Origin: Thermovibrio ammonificans HB-1
GTDB lineage: Bacteria; Aquificota; Aquificia; Desulfurobacteriales; Desulfurobacteriaceae
NCBI RefSeq assembly: GCF_000185805.1
Contig: NC_014917.1
Span: forward strand, 1 to 64,000
Direction: 5' to 3'
DNA: 64,000 nt
In this document: positions 25,259-33,254 of the stretch, piece by piece
Layout: each line of letters opens with the position of its first letter
Position numbering within the stretch: position 1 is the first letter of the stretch
The notes under the pieces: generated by a model
What the model saw: the letters and a program-made list of their open reading frames with translations, nothing else
What the model was told of the DNA's origin: nothing
Databases searched by the model: none
Program-made: the position numbers and the translations under genes

Positions 25259-26236
25259 TCACAGCAGTCTCTTGAGGTCGTTTGCGAGCCCTATAAGAAC
25301 AACTGCTGCAAGTAGAGCGAGCCCGATTAGGTTGAAAACGGCTCTTGCGACCGCCGGCACCGGTCTGCCGCCCCTGAGAGCTTCCGCAAGGTGAAGCAGA
25401 ATCGCTCCACCGTCGAGAACCGGTAGCGGCAGCAGGTTAAAGTAGCCCAGTTGCAGGCTAATAAAGCCTGCATAAAGCAGTAGGGCGGTGATTCCTTGGT
25501 GAACGGCCCTCTGAAGCTCCTGGGTTGAGAGTATCGGCCCGCCGATACTCCTCAGGGATACCTTGCCGGTTGCAAGTTTGTAGAGCGTCTTAAAAAAGAG
25601 TGCAGACAGCTTTGCGTACTCCTGCAAGCCTTTCTTCAGAGCTTCAGGAAGCGGGTAGCTAACTTTCCTGTAATTCAGAAAAACTCCCGAGATTCTTCTG
25701 TGGAACTTCTCCATAAAGACGGGCTTGAGCGTTACGGAGAGCCCCTTGCCGTCTCTAAGAATCGTGAGTTTAACCTCCTTGCCCGATTCCACGGCCTTCT
25801 CAAAGAGACTCCAACGGAACGGCTCTCCGTTGACCTTCAAGATTCTGTCGCCGCTCTTTATTCCGGCCTCGTAGGCAGGCGAACCCGGTAAGACTTTAAC
25901 GACTTTCGAGTCAGGAATCACCACTCCGGAGAGGTAAACTGCCGTGAAGCAGATAACGGCAAGCAGCAGGTTCATCAGCGGCCCTGCCAGGGCTATTACT
26001 ATCCTCTGCCACGGAGGCGTGTCGGGGCTTTCGTTGGCCGTTTTAACGTAGCCGCCGAGGGGAATCAGGCTTACTGCAAATTCCGTGTCGCAGCAGCGGA
26101 ACTTCAGTACCTTCGGCCCGAAGCCTATGGAGAAGGTCTCCACTCTCACTCCGAAGGCCCTTGCGGCTATGAAGTGGCCGAGCTCGTGTGCAAGTATCAG
26201 AAGCTCGAGTATTGCAAGAGCCACAAAGATACTCAT
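25259..26236 (-). CDS. RseP-like M50 site-2 metalloprotease
   Basis: 325 aa intramembrane protease. The zinc motif HELGH lies at about residues 18-22 in the first membrane helix. The glycine-rich IPLGGYVK motif follows, then a PDZ domain (about residues 115-190, including GSPAYEAGIKSGDRILKVNGEPF). The second active-site motif is LLPLPVLDGGAILLH. Such proteases cut membrane anti-sigma factors. An S2P on a plasmid that also carries a sigma-like factor is notable, but a link is unproven. The end abuts the TraH-like stop. GGGAGGTTTCT precedes the ATG. Confidence 0.9.
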   Translation of the reverse strand: MSIFVALAILELLILAHELGHFIAARAFGVRVETFSIGFGPKVLKFRCCDTEFAVSLIPLGGYVKTANESPDTPPWQRIVIALAGPLMNLLLAVICFTAVYLSGVVIPDSKVVKVLPGSPAYEAGIKSGDRILKVNGEPFRWSLFEKAVESGKEVKLTILRDGKGLSVTLKPVFMEKFHRRISGVFLNYRKVSYPLPEALKKGLQEYAKLSALFFKTLYKLATGKVSLRSIGGPILSTQELQRAVHQGITALLLYAGFISLQLGYFNLLPLPVLDGGAILLHLAEALRGGRPVPAVARAVFNLIGLALLAAVVLIGLANDLKRLL

Positions 26237-26333
26237 AGAAACCTCCCTTGCGGTCGGAAACCCTGCTTTTCAACTTTAGTCGGGGGTAGTTGACTGCCTA
26301 CCTTCAATTTGTAGGCTTCCGGAGCTGCTTTCC

Positions 26334-27173
26334 TTAAAGTCCCTTAAACTCCAGCCTCTCCACCGCCTCAAAGAGCTCCTCATCAGCTATCCCTATATAG
26401 CCGGCGGTGGTGTTCAGATTGCTGTGCCCCATTAGAGTCCTTATTACCTCAGGCCTTACTCCCCTCCTCGCAAGCTCTGTTCCGAAGGTGTGGCGTAGCC
26501 TGTGGGGGTGGAAGTCGGCTATTCCTACTCTTTTCCCAGCCTGCCTGAGCTTTCTGTATAACCTGTAGTAGGGAGAGGAGCTCCACTTAAAGAGGGGGAA
26601 GAGGTTGAGGTTCTCCTCTATCTCCCTGCTTACTCCTGCGGGCAGAGGCACGACTCTCTCTTTGCCCCCCTTACCCTTTACTCTCACAATCAACCTGTTC
26701 CCCTCCCTCTGAAAACTGAACTTACTCAGGCTCAAGACCTCGCTCGCCCTCAAACCTGCGTAGGCCATCAGCAGGGCGGCGAGGTAGGCTTCCTTGTCCT
26801 TTTCCTTCAGGTAATCAAGGAGCTTCCGAAGCTCCTCCCTTGAGATGGGCTTGGGCTTTTTCTCCTTTGGCTTTGGTAGGTTTCTCCTTGGAATGGAAGG
26901 CAGGGTTATTCCCTTGACTGCCTCAACGAAGTCCCTGAAGTTGCTCCAAGCAGCCAAGCTCTGCTCTACCACGCTGGGAGAGTGCTTTTGTAGGGCGTGG
27001 TAGAGGAGCTCTTTCCCGGTCTGTCCCTGCAAGTCCTCAACTGTTTCGGCTCCCAAGACCTCAAGGGCTTTAATCAAGTCCCCCACACGCTTTTTATACA
27101 TTCGGTAGGTGTGGGGACTCGTGGAATTGTGCAGGGCAAGGAGCCAGTCGGTATAGAGCTCTGAGAGCTTCAT
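26334..27173 (-). CDS. Tyrosine recombinase (Xer/integrase family)
   Basis: About 279 aa. An N-terminal SAM-like core-binding domain (LSELYTDWLLALHNSTSPHTYRM-type pattern) precedes the catalytic domain. Catalytic residues are visible: Arg in YAGLRASEVLSL, the Lys loop in RVKGKGGKERVVPL, HPHRLRHTFGTELARRG (H-x-x-R), GHSNLNTTAGYIGI with His and the nucleophile Tyr. It could resolve plasmid multimers, integrate the element, or invert the segment at 52488-53138, as Rci does in R64. GAGGAG lies upstream of the ATG at 27173. An extra TTG start at 27191 is less likely. Confidence 0.85.
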   Translation of the reverse strand: MKLSELYTDWLLALHNSTSPHTYRMYKKRVGDLIKALEVLGAETVEDLQGQTGKELLYHALQKHSPSVVEQSLAAWSNFRDFVEAVKGITLPSIPRRNLPKPKEKKPKPISREELRKLLDYLKEKDKEAYLAALLMAYAGLRASEVLSLSKFSFQREGNRLIVRVKGKGGKERVVPLPAGVSREIEENLNLFPLFKWSSSPYYRLYRKLRQAGKRVGIADFHPHRLRHTFGTELARRGVRPEVIRTLMGHSNLNTTAGYIGIADEELFEAVERLEFKGL

Positions 27174-27187
27174 CTGTTCTCTACTCC

Positions 27188-27508
27188 TCAAAACAGGTAG
27201 ATTGCCTTTCCTCCTTCAGGTTCCCAGACGCCAGACACTCCGTAGTAGATTACCGTCTTGCCGTTGCAGTCTAACTGCACTCTGTTGGGCTCGTCGGGGC
27301 AGTATTGGGCTTTTACCCGGTAAAACCGCCTTTTCTTCTCTAACAGCTCCTCTTCCTTTTCGGCCGTGTAGCACTCTTTAGGAAGCTCCCTGTCAATAGA
27401 GAGCCAGCCTTCCTTGTAAGAGTGGCACAGGTAGTAGGAGTAGCCGAAGAAAACGGCCGTGGCTACTCCCAGAAAGACCCAGAACGCTGACCAGAGAACC
27501 TTATCCAT
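27188..27508 (-). CDS. Bitopic membrane protein
   Basis: About 106 aa. One N-terminal membrane helix (WSAFWVFLGVATAVFFGYSYYL) is followed by a charged domain with four cysteines (CHSYKEGW, PKECYTAEK, QYCPDEP, LDCNGKT). The latter are consistent with a periplasmic disulfide-bonded fold. Unknown. The start overlaps the upstream gene by 8 bases. Confidence 0.5.
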   Translation of the reverse strand: MDKVLWSAFWVFLGVATAVFFGYSYYLCHSYKEGWLSIDRELPKECYTAEKEEELLEKKRRFYRVKAQYCPDEPNRVQLDCNGKTVIYYGVSGVWEPEGGKAIYLF

Positions 27509-27878
27509 TTCTCTTCTCTCTTTTCCCGTATTCCGTTTCAAGCCACTTGCCGAAGGCGTAGGTAATAAGGCTCACGAAAAGGGCTATCACTAAAGGTAGC
27601 GGGTGAGAGTTAGGAATACAGAGCTCTATCACTCCCATAAGGCTGAACAAAACCACTCCCTCAAAGGCTACTTTCTGGAGCTTTCTCCCCATCAGGTAGC
27701 AGTCGTCCCTTTCCCTGAAGTCCAGCACAAGAAAGGGAAAGAAGATAAGAACCACCCCCAGCGTCGTCTGAAAGAGGAGTGCAGGCAGGTGCGGTTGGGA
27801 AAGCAGGGATTGGGGAGCAAGGAGTATCGCCCCGAAGGAGACTAAAAAGGCCATAAAAATAGCACCTTCCCTGCACAT
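27501..27878 (-). CDS. Polytopic membrane protein, about 125 aa
   Basis: Four hydrophobic helices (IFMAFLVSFGAILLAP, LLFQTTLGVVLIFFPFLVL, VVLFSLMGVIELCI, LPLVIALFVSLITYAFG) and a charged C-terminus. Unknown. The ATG at 27878 is chosen because GGGAGG lies six bases upstream. Confidence 0.5.
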   Translation of the reverse strand: MCREGAIFMAFLVSFGAILLAPQSLLSQPHLPALLFQTTLGVVLIFFPFLVLDFRERDDCYLMGRKLQKVAFEGVVLFSLMGVIELCIPNSHPLPLVIALFVSLITYAFGKWLETEYGKREKRNG

Positions 27879-27880
27879 TA

Positions 27881-28219
27881 CTAACCTCCCAGCACGATTG
27901 TTAACTGCCCAACGGCCACCGCTCCTATTCCCCACCTGCCCAGCGGGGTTATCCTTGAGTTGAGCTTCAGGTCTCCCGCAACTGCCGCAGTCCCGCCCAG
28001 CACAAAGAGCCCTCCCAAAAACACGGCGGGGGAGCTCTCAAAGAGCCCCTTTGCTACCGCCGCAGTTCCCGCCGCAACCTCAATCAACCACAGGGCTGTG
28101 GCAGTTCTCCCAAGCTCCAGCAGGAATTCCAAAGCCTCCTTCTCCTTCACCTCTACCTCTAAAACGGCCTTTCTCTCTTGAGTTCTATTCCTGCTCCTTT
28201 CAGGTTGTCCTTGTGCCAC
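27881..28219 (-). CDS. Small membrane protein
   Basis: Up to 112 aa. A charged N-terminus is followed by two or three Ala/Gly/Val-rich membrane helices (ALWLIEVAAGTAAVAKGLF, AVFLGGLFVLGGTAAVAG, GAVAVGQLTIVLGG). The start is uncertain: the frame opens at a GTG (28219) inside the DUF5131-like gene, and an internal GTG downstream would remove that 60-base overlap. Unknown function. Confidence 0.45.
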   Translation of the reverse strand: MAQGQPERSRNRTQERKAVLEVEVKEKEALEFLLELGRTATALWLIEVAAGTAAVAKGLFESSPAVFLGGLFVLGGTAAVAGDLKLNSRITPLGRWGIGAVAVGQLTIVLGG

Positions 28220-28848
28220 ACGGGAATACCAAGCCCCTCAAAAAACTCCGTAGCCCTGATTAAGTCCGTCCCCTTCGGGAGCTTCAGGGGGTTAGTTTGA
28301 GCCCCGAAGATTACCCACCCGATTTTCCTTACCTCTCTCCCCTTTGGAGCTCTCCACGGGGCTAAAAAGGGCTCAAAGCTCACAAAGAGGTTGGGAGTGT
28401 CAGCCTTTACAAGCTCCCTTACCCTCTCTTCAAGCTCTTTAGGATTTGTAGCCGAAATTCCCAGCCACAGGTTTGGGGGGAGCTCCCTTCCCTTGAGAAC
28501 CTTGAGAGCTCCCTTTGGCCTTTTGGTGAGGATTAAGAAAACCCTCTCCCGTTCCTCTTTAATTCTCTCTAAAACCTTCTCCGTCCATTCCTCTTTCCAG
28601 TCGGCCAAATCGCTCATTGAGTTAACAAAGATAACACGGCCTTTAAGAGGGCGGGAAAAGTTTTTAGGTAGCCACACGGGTTTAAACTCCTTGAGCCTCT
28701 CGGCCTCTTTCTGGGAAAGCCCGTTCCACCTTGCCACCTGTCCAGAAAACCTTTTGGCGAATTTACGGGCGTAGCAGAAGGGACAGGAGTAGGTGCACCC
28801 CCAGACGGGGTTCCAGACGCTATCCGTCCAGTCAATCTTGGTGGTCAT
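28159..28848 (-). CDS. DUF5131 (phage Gp37/Gp68) radical-SAM-like protein
   Basis: 229 aa. The N-terminus TKIDWTDSVWNPVWGCTYSC and then PFCYARKFAKR match the Gp37/Gp68 family, with the CxxxCxxC-type cysteine cluster expected of a 4Fe-4S radical SAM enzyme. Later motifs VIFVNSMSDLADWK, FLILTKRP and NLWLGISATN also fit. The reaction is unknown. The family is common on phages and mobile elements. It overlaps both neighbours (60 and 17 bases). The ATG is preceded by AAGAGGTAGAAA. Confidence 0.8.
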   Translation of the reverse strand: MTTKIDWTDSVWNPVWGCTYSCPFCYARKFAKRFSGQVARWNGLSQKEAERLKEFKPVWLPKNFSRPLKGRVIFVNSMSDLADWKEEWTEKVLERIKEERERVFLILTKRPKGALKVLKGRELPPNLWLGISATNPKELEERVRELVKADTPNLFVSFEPFLAPWRAPKGREVRKIGWVIFGAQTNPLKLPKGTDLIRATEFFEGLGIPVWHKDNLKGAGIELKRERPF

Positions 28849-29596
28849 TTTCTACCTCTTGGAGTTCTTTTTTCAGCTCTTTCCTTATTCCTTCAAGGCT
28901 AACTTTCCGGTAAACTGGGTCTTGTGCACGGTTGCCCTGTAAAAAAACGGCTGTAGAGTAAGAGTCCAGTTCCTCTGGAGAGGGAATAAAGGTCTGAACC
29001 AGCTCCTCAAAACCGTTCCTTATTAGTCCCTCTTTAAGAGAGGAGATTGCACAGGAAACCAGCGATACCTCACTTGACCTTGCCATTTCCTCTATCGTGT
29101 CCTCGTCAAGGCCGATAAAGTAGGCGTAATCCCTTTTAAGACGACGGAATTCGTTATAGTTGAGCCGCAGAGTTGAGAGGGTTAAGGGAAATACCAGCCA
29201 GTCGGGGTTCTCCTTTTTGACTTTCCTCATAAACCTCAACCAATTTTTGACACGATTGAGCCTTTTCCTCTCAAGGTCTTTAACCTCTACCTCTGGCAGG
29301 GGCTCTGTAAGGGGAGTAATTCTGGCGGGAGTTAGAGGATAGATGGGTTCTAAATACTCCACTATGTCCTCGGTAGAGCCCTGAAGAACGGGAGCTTTCC
29401 AGACGGTATTAAAAACCTCAGCCGGCTGGCACTCCCACGGAGAGTCGCAGGTTGCCCTTTCGGGGTAAAAAACGACTATCAGGTCTGACGCTCCTTTGAT
29501 TAGAAACTGCCTTCCCTCAAGAACATCGTAGGGGTGCTCCATTCCTGCGAAAACCGGAGCAAGGAATACTTTTTCTCCAAAATCAAGGTAAATCAT
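28832..29596 (-). CDS. Hypothetical protein, about 254 aa
   Basis: Unknown. ATG at 29596 with GGAGGTAAGAAG is preferred, and a longer frame would overlap the next gene. The N-terminal half is strand-rich (MIYLDFGEKVFLAPVFAG). The middle is basic and helical (RLNRVKNWLRFMRKVKKE), and the C-terminus is charged. Two cysteines lie near residue 55 (ATCDSPWECQP). It is coupled to the DUF5131-like gene, so the two may act together. Confidence 0.55.
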   Translation of the reverse strand: MIYLDFGEKVFLAPVFAGMEHPYDVLEGRQFLIKGASDLIVVFYPERATCDSPWECQPAEVFNTVWKAPVLQGSTEDIVEYLEPIYPLTPARITPLTEPLPEVEVKDLERKRLNRVKNWLRFMRKVKKENPDWLVFPLTLSTLRLNYNEFRRLKRDYAYFIGLDEDTIEEMARSSEVSLVSCAISSLKEGLIRNGFEELVQTFIPSPEELDSYSTAVFLQGNRAQDPVYRKVSLEGIRKELKKELQEVENDHQD

Positions 29597-30009
29597 CTTC
29601 TTACCTCCACGTTCAGTTCTCCAACCAGCCTGCTTATTTCGTTTACCGCCTCTAATGCCTTCTTTAGGGGCATTTCTGGGGAGAGCTCTCCAGCCTTTTC
29701 CAGTATCAGTTCCTTCAGCCTCTCCCTTTTCCACCTGCGGTAGGCCTCTCCGTCTCTGACGGCATTCCAGAAGACCTTCTCTATCCTGCGGGCAAGGTCG
29801 GGAGAGGCACTTACTCCCTCTTTCAGCTCTACTACAAGTCCCTCCAGTCCCTTGTGGTAGAAGAATTCCTCTACTTCGTCTATCTCCTCTACTACACGGT
29901 TGCAGGCAAAGGTGTAGAGGGAGGAGGGAAGAGTTCTCCCTTCGTATCCTTCGTAAAACAGTCTGAAAACTTCATTGTGGAGTTCTCTGGACAGGAGTTT
30001 CTCCGCCAT
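29593..30009 (-). CDS. Hypothetical helical protein, 138 aa
   Basis: Acidic and basic helices throughout with no motif recognised (LYTFACNRVVEEIDEVEEFF near the middle). GGAGGAAAGGA precedes the ATG. A 4-base overlap couples it to the next gene. Unknown function. Confidence 0.5.
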   Translation of the reverse strand: MAEKLLSRELHNEVFRLFYEGYEGRTLPSSLYTFACNRVVEEIDEVEEFFYHKGLEGLVVELKEGVSASPDLARRIEKVFWNAVRDGEAYRRWKRERLKELILEKAGELSPEMPLKKALEAVNEISRLVGELNVEVRR

Positions 30010-30036
30010 TCCTTTCCTCCTTTTTAAAAGAATTCT

Positions 30037-30516
30037 TCAATTACTTTCCAGTTTCCTTTGGTAGCACTCAGAGAAAGCCTGTTCCAGTTCCCTTTTGAGT
30101 TTACTCTGGAGCTTATCGCCATACCTACGAGCAATTATTTCGCAGGCAGATTGGGCAGAGTCGTAGTCAATACTCTTGTCCTGTTCCTGGATAAAGTTTA
30201 TACAGGCATCTTCTATGCTTTGCACCAGATTTGGAAGTGCTTCATATAAGTAGTCCGCCTCTGTCTTGATGAGGCACATCTTCGCATCTGCCAGAGTTTT
30301 ACTTTGAATACAGTTGCAAAGGGCGTTCACGGCCTTTTCCTCCAGCTTTGGCCCGTATTTTTTAAATTTCATTTCTATGAATTTCTGATGCTGGAGGATT
30401 TTTTCCGCTTTAGCTGTTTTTTTGATGTTTACATAGATGAGGCCTGCGTAGATTGTTGCGGTTATTACCGTAGCAACAAAGACAGCAGAGACAATTGAGG
30501 GTTTTGCCCGCAGCAT
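30037..30516 (-). CDS. Membrane-anchored protein with cysteines
   Basis: 159 aa. One N-terminal membrane helix (IVSAVFVATVITATIYAGLIYV) precedes a helical Lys-rich domain with seven or so cysteines (ALCNCIQS, AKMCLIKT, DACINFI, SACEIIARR, SECYQRK). Outward topology with disulfides is plausible. Codon usage is AT-richer than its neighbours. GGGAGGGCAAG precedes the ATG. Unknown. Confidence 0.5.
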   Translation of the reverse strand: MLRAKPSIVSAVFVATVITATIYAGLIYVNIKKTAKAEKILQHQKFIEMKFKKYGPKLEEKAVNALCNCIQSKTLADAKMCLIKTEADYLYEALPNLVQSIEDACINFIQEQDKSIDYDSAQSACEIIARRYGDKLQSKLKRELEQAFSECYQRKLESN

Positions 30517-30798
30517 CTTGCCCTCCCATAACTACGGTTTTGGCTCAGGTTTTGGAAAATATTCGAAGGGCGTGTCAGATAAGTTCCCTTATCTGACGCT
30601 CAATATAATGCCCACCTGTGCAGGTGGCAAGTGTTTCGATGTAGATTGAATAAAAACTCTAAACGCAGATGTAAGTTAGAGAGACCAACGCCAAATATAA
30701 TGTTTGTTGTGTTCATCTGAACAGGAATTGGACTTGACGCTGTTCGCCGTCTGGAATAGAATTAGAGGTAGAGGACAGGAGCAGGGAGGCTGAAAGCG
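30517..30798. promoter_or_regulatory. Divergent intergenic region with inverted repeats
   Basis: 282 bases without a gene. GTCAGATAAG (30574-30583) pairs with CTTATCTGAC (30588-30597), four-base loop. CCACCTG pairs with CAGGTGG around 30612-30627. GTTCA/TGAAC forms a further small palindrome near 30710. TATAATG occurs twice (about 30604 and 30695). It starts the hairpin-rich block that continues through the next two genes. It is also a candidate oriT by structure, without further support. Confidence 0.45.
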
Positions 30799-31623
30799 AT
30801 GAAAACGATTCTTCTTTCTGGGCCAGCTGGGGCGGGGAAAACCGCCCTCGCTGAATACTCAGCCCGCCAGCAGGGGGCGGAGCTTATTTATTACCTCTGC
30901 CACGAGTGGAGCGTGGCAGAGGATTTTCTTTTTGAGATTTCTATCCCGGCTGTGGCCAAAACCATGGCCGGGATAGAGACGCCCTCCAGCTTCTACAAGG
31001 AGGGTGTATTGGCGAGGGCACTCAGGCTCTCGCAGAGCAGGAGGGTTGTTCTCCTGCTGGACGAAATAGACAAGGCGTCCAGCAGGATTGATGCCCTCCT
31101 GCTGGACTTTCTTCAAAACGCCCGCCTCCCGCTCCCGGAGGGCGGGTTTCTTTTTGGTAATCCAGACAACTTACAGGTCTGGATTACCAGCAACGGCCAG
31201 AGGGAAATCATTGACCCTCTGGCCCGCCGCCTTTTTAAGCTGGAGCTGGGCTTTCTGCCCGCTGAGGTGGAGGCCCAGCTCCTCGCTGGAACGCCGTCGG
31301 AGTTTTATCTTGACGGCGTTCGCCGGTTCATACTCCGCTACATGGAGTATGAGCCGGTTATTTACGAAGCTCCCACCCTGCAGAAGTTTGTGGCAAAGGT
31401 GGGTGCTTATATTCGTTCAAAGGGGCTGGATATAAGCCTCTTTGAGCTAAAACAGCTCTACCTGAATCTCCCGGTGTGCGAGAACCGGGAGGAGGTAGAG
31501 CTTCTCGTCAAGGGCTGGCTCTGCCGTAACGAAGAGTATGAGCTGGCCCTAAAGGAGAGGTTTGTCGGGCTTGCCAATCTGGCGAACGCTCTCCTTGACC
31601 TTTACAGGAGGGAGGCGAAATGA
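30799..31623 (+). CDS. MoxR-type AAA+ ATPase
   Basis: 274 aa. Walker A LLSGPAGAGKTALAE at residues 5-19, Walker B VVLLLDEIDKASSRID at about 80-95, and sensor 1 VWITSNGQREI at about 127-137. MoxR ATPases remodel protein complexes with a VWA partner, and the next gene encodes one. GGGAGG lies upstream of the ATG. The coding DNA is exceptionally rich in long perfect inverted repeats (see findings). It overlaps the VWA gene by ATGA. Confidence 0.8.
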   Translation: MKTILLSGPAGAGKTALAEYSARQQGAELIYYLCHEWSVAEDFLFEISIPAVAKTMAGIETPSSFYKEGVLARALRLSQSRRVVLLLDEIDKASSRIDALLLDFLQNARLPLPEGGFLFGNPDNLQVWITSNGQREIIDPLARRLFKLELGFLPAEVEAQLLAGTPSEFYLDGVRRFILRYMEYEPVIYEAPTLQKFVAKVGAYIRSKGLDISLFELKQLYLNLPVCENREEVELLVKGWLCRNEEYELALKERFVGLANLANALLDLYRREAK

Positions 31624-33207
31624 GGAAAGTAGTAGAAAAAGCTCTCCCTTCAAAGTGGAACGGGCGGTGGGAGCTTCTCGCCGCCGCCCTGAGAGAGGTC
31701 GGAGAGGAAGTTTCCCCGACCTTTTTCCTGATTTCAGAGGGCCTGACGGTCTCTTATAGGGGGCTTGAGTTTTTCTTTGTTCCCTTTGGGGAGACTATCG
31801 GGTATTTCGTTACGGTGGCTTCACCTGAAGACCACCGCAAAATCCAGAGCCTCCTGAGCAAGCTGTCTGCTTGGCTCAGGAGGCACGAGGAGGGCCGCCG
31901 TCTTCACAAAATAGAGGACGATACCGTCGTTGAGTCTTCCTCTCAAACCTGCGACGACTGCCACGGCGGCGAGTCGCAGGCAAACGAAGTTGAGGGCGGA
32001 GAGGCCCGCCCAGAGGGCCAGAGAAGTGAGGGGGTTGAAAACAGTAGTGCACAGCAGCCCTCTCACTCCTCTGGCTCGGGGCGCGGGGAGGCTCTGAAGG
32101 AGAGGCATTCGCCTTCGTGCGAATCTACCTCTCCGGAGGAAGCCGAACCGCCCGGGCCAGAGGCGGGGTTGGGAGGAGTCCCCGATAGAGGCACCGACTT
32201 CTCCTTAAAGTCTGCATCAGCAGACTTTAAGGATAGACTCGTCGGTGCTGAAACCTCCCCGTCGTCCCTCTGGAGTTCCTCAGAGACCGGCGGCTCTGAG
32301 GAGCTTAACTCCGCCCAAAAGGGTGCAGAGGAGGGCGACGATGAGCTTACCGATGCAGGCGAGAGAGAGGGGGAGCGGGCTGGCCAAGAGGCAGAGAGGC
32401 CACCCGCCGGTGAGGCCAGTTTCGCTCACTCTCAGCAGGTTGACCCTGCTGAGAGTTCCAACCCCTCTGAGGAAGATTATACTTCCTCTCTCATAGAGGA
32501 AGTTTTGAATATAGAGGTTGAACCCGCCCGTGCACCGAGGCGGGACTTCAATCTCCCCTATCTTACCGAGCCCAGCCCGCTTGAAAGGTGGGCTGGTAAG
32601 GTGAATAAGAGGAAGTTCAGGGCCCTCAAAAAGATATTCAAGCGGGCTGTGGATTTCGTCTCAAACGGGAGGGCCACTCCCAGGATTGACTCCAAAAAGG
32701 CCCTCCTGAACATGCTCAAGGGCCGTTCTCCATACACGGCCTTTAAAACTGACATGGAGAACGGCCGGCTTCTGCTGATGGTTGATGTTAGCGGGAGCAT
32801 GCACTCGTTCCTTGACCTCGTTCCGTATTTCGTTGAGCTTGCAAAGCTCTGGAGGGACGAGGTCATTCTTATCATCAACGAAAATGCCTTTCCTGCCACC
32901 GTGGTAGTGGACGGCGTTGAGGCTACCTTCTGGGAGTGTAGGTGGGAGAAAGTTCACCTGTTCTACGACGAGCTTATAAGGAAATACAACATCAAGCTCG
33001 TCGTAGCCCTTACGGATTGGGACGGAGTTTCAGTTTACAGGAAGCTCCTCGAAAAAACTCCGGCCCAAATGGTGGCACTTGATACTTACTGCTGTGCCAC
33101 CTACGATAAGCCGATTAAGCCCAATCCGGGGAGCTTAGAAAAATACCTCCCAAATGAACTCTGGGGGGTTAAAGATAAAATCGCCTACTGGTATGCAGTA
33201 GGCGATT
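30894..33207. repeat. Series of about 25 inverted repeats inside coding sequence
   Basis: Perfect or near-perfect stems occur every 50-150 bases. Examples (left arm/right arm): 30894-30903/30913-30922; 30941-30950/30967-30976; 31052-31062/31077-31087; 31156-31167/31177-31188; 31195-31204/31215-31224; 31290-31298/31312-31320; 31849-31859/31874-31884; 32203-32215/32220-32232 (13 bp, four-base loop); 32428-32439/32445-32456; 32721-32733/32754-32766; 32964-32975/32994-33005; 33179-33189/33197-33207. Neighbouring genes lack this density. Confidence 0.75.
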
Positions 33208-33245
33208 GGGACGGCGTAATCACCGTTCTGAATGAAGAATTGTAG
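31620..33245 (+). CDS. VWA-domain partner of MoxR ATPase
   Basis: 541 aa. The N-terminal domain (about 1-100) is followed by a long disordered Ser/Glu/Gly/Pro-rich linker (about 105-300), then a basic helical segment and a von Willebrand A domain. The MIDAS motif is LLMVDVSGSMHSF at about residue 387. Later acidic residues (LTDWDGVSVY) fit the fold. No signal peptide is present, so it is cytoplasmic, like CoxE/YehP-type MoxR partners. The linker and domain DNA both carry many perfect hairpins. Confidence 0.75.
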   Translation: MRKVVEKALPSKWNGRWELLAAALREVGEEVSPTFFLISEGLTVSYRGLEFFFVPFGETIGYFVTVASPEDHRKIQSLLSKLSAWLRRHEEGRRLHKIEDDTVVESSSQTCDDCHGGESQANEVEGGEARPEGQRSEGVENSSAQQPSHSSGSGRGEALKERHSPSCESTSPEEAEPPGPEAGLGGVPDRGTDFSLKSASADFKDRLVGAETSPSSLWSSSETGGSEELNSAQKGAEEGDDELTDAGEREGERAGQEAERPPAGEASFAHSQQVDPAESSNPSEEDYTSSLIEEVLNIEVEPARAPRRDFNLPYLTEPSPLERWAGKVNKRKFRALKKIFKRAVDFVSNGRATPRIDSKKALLNMLKGRSPYTAFKTDMENGRLLLMVDVSGSMHSFLDLVPYFVELAKLWRDEVILIINENAFPATVVVDGVEATFWECRWEKVHLFYDELIRKYNIKLVVALTDWDGVSVYRKLLEKTPAQMVALDTYCCATYDKPIKPNPGSLEKYLPNELWGVKDKIAYWYAVGDWDGVITVLNEEL

Positions 33246-33254
33246 GAGGTTGCT

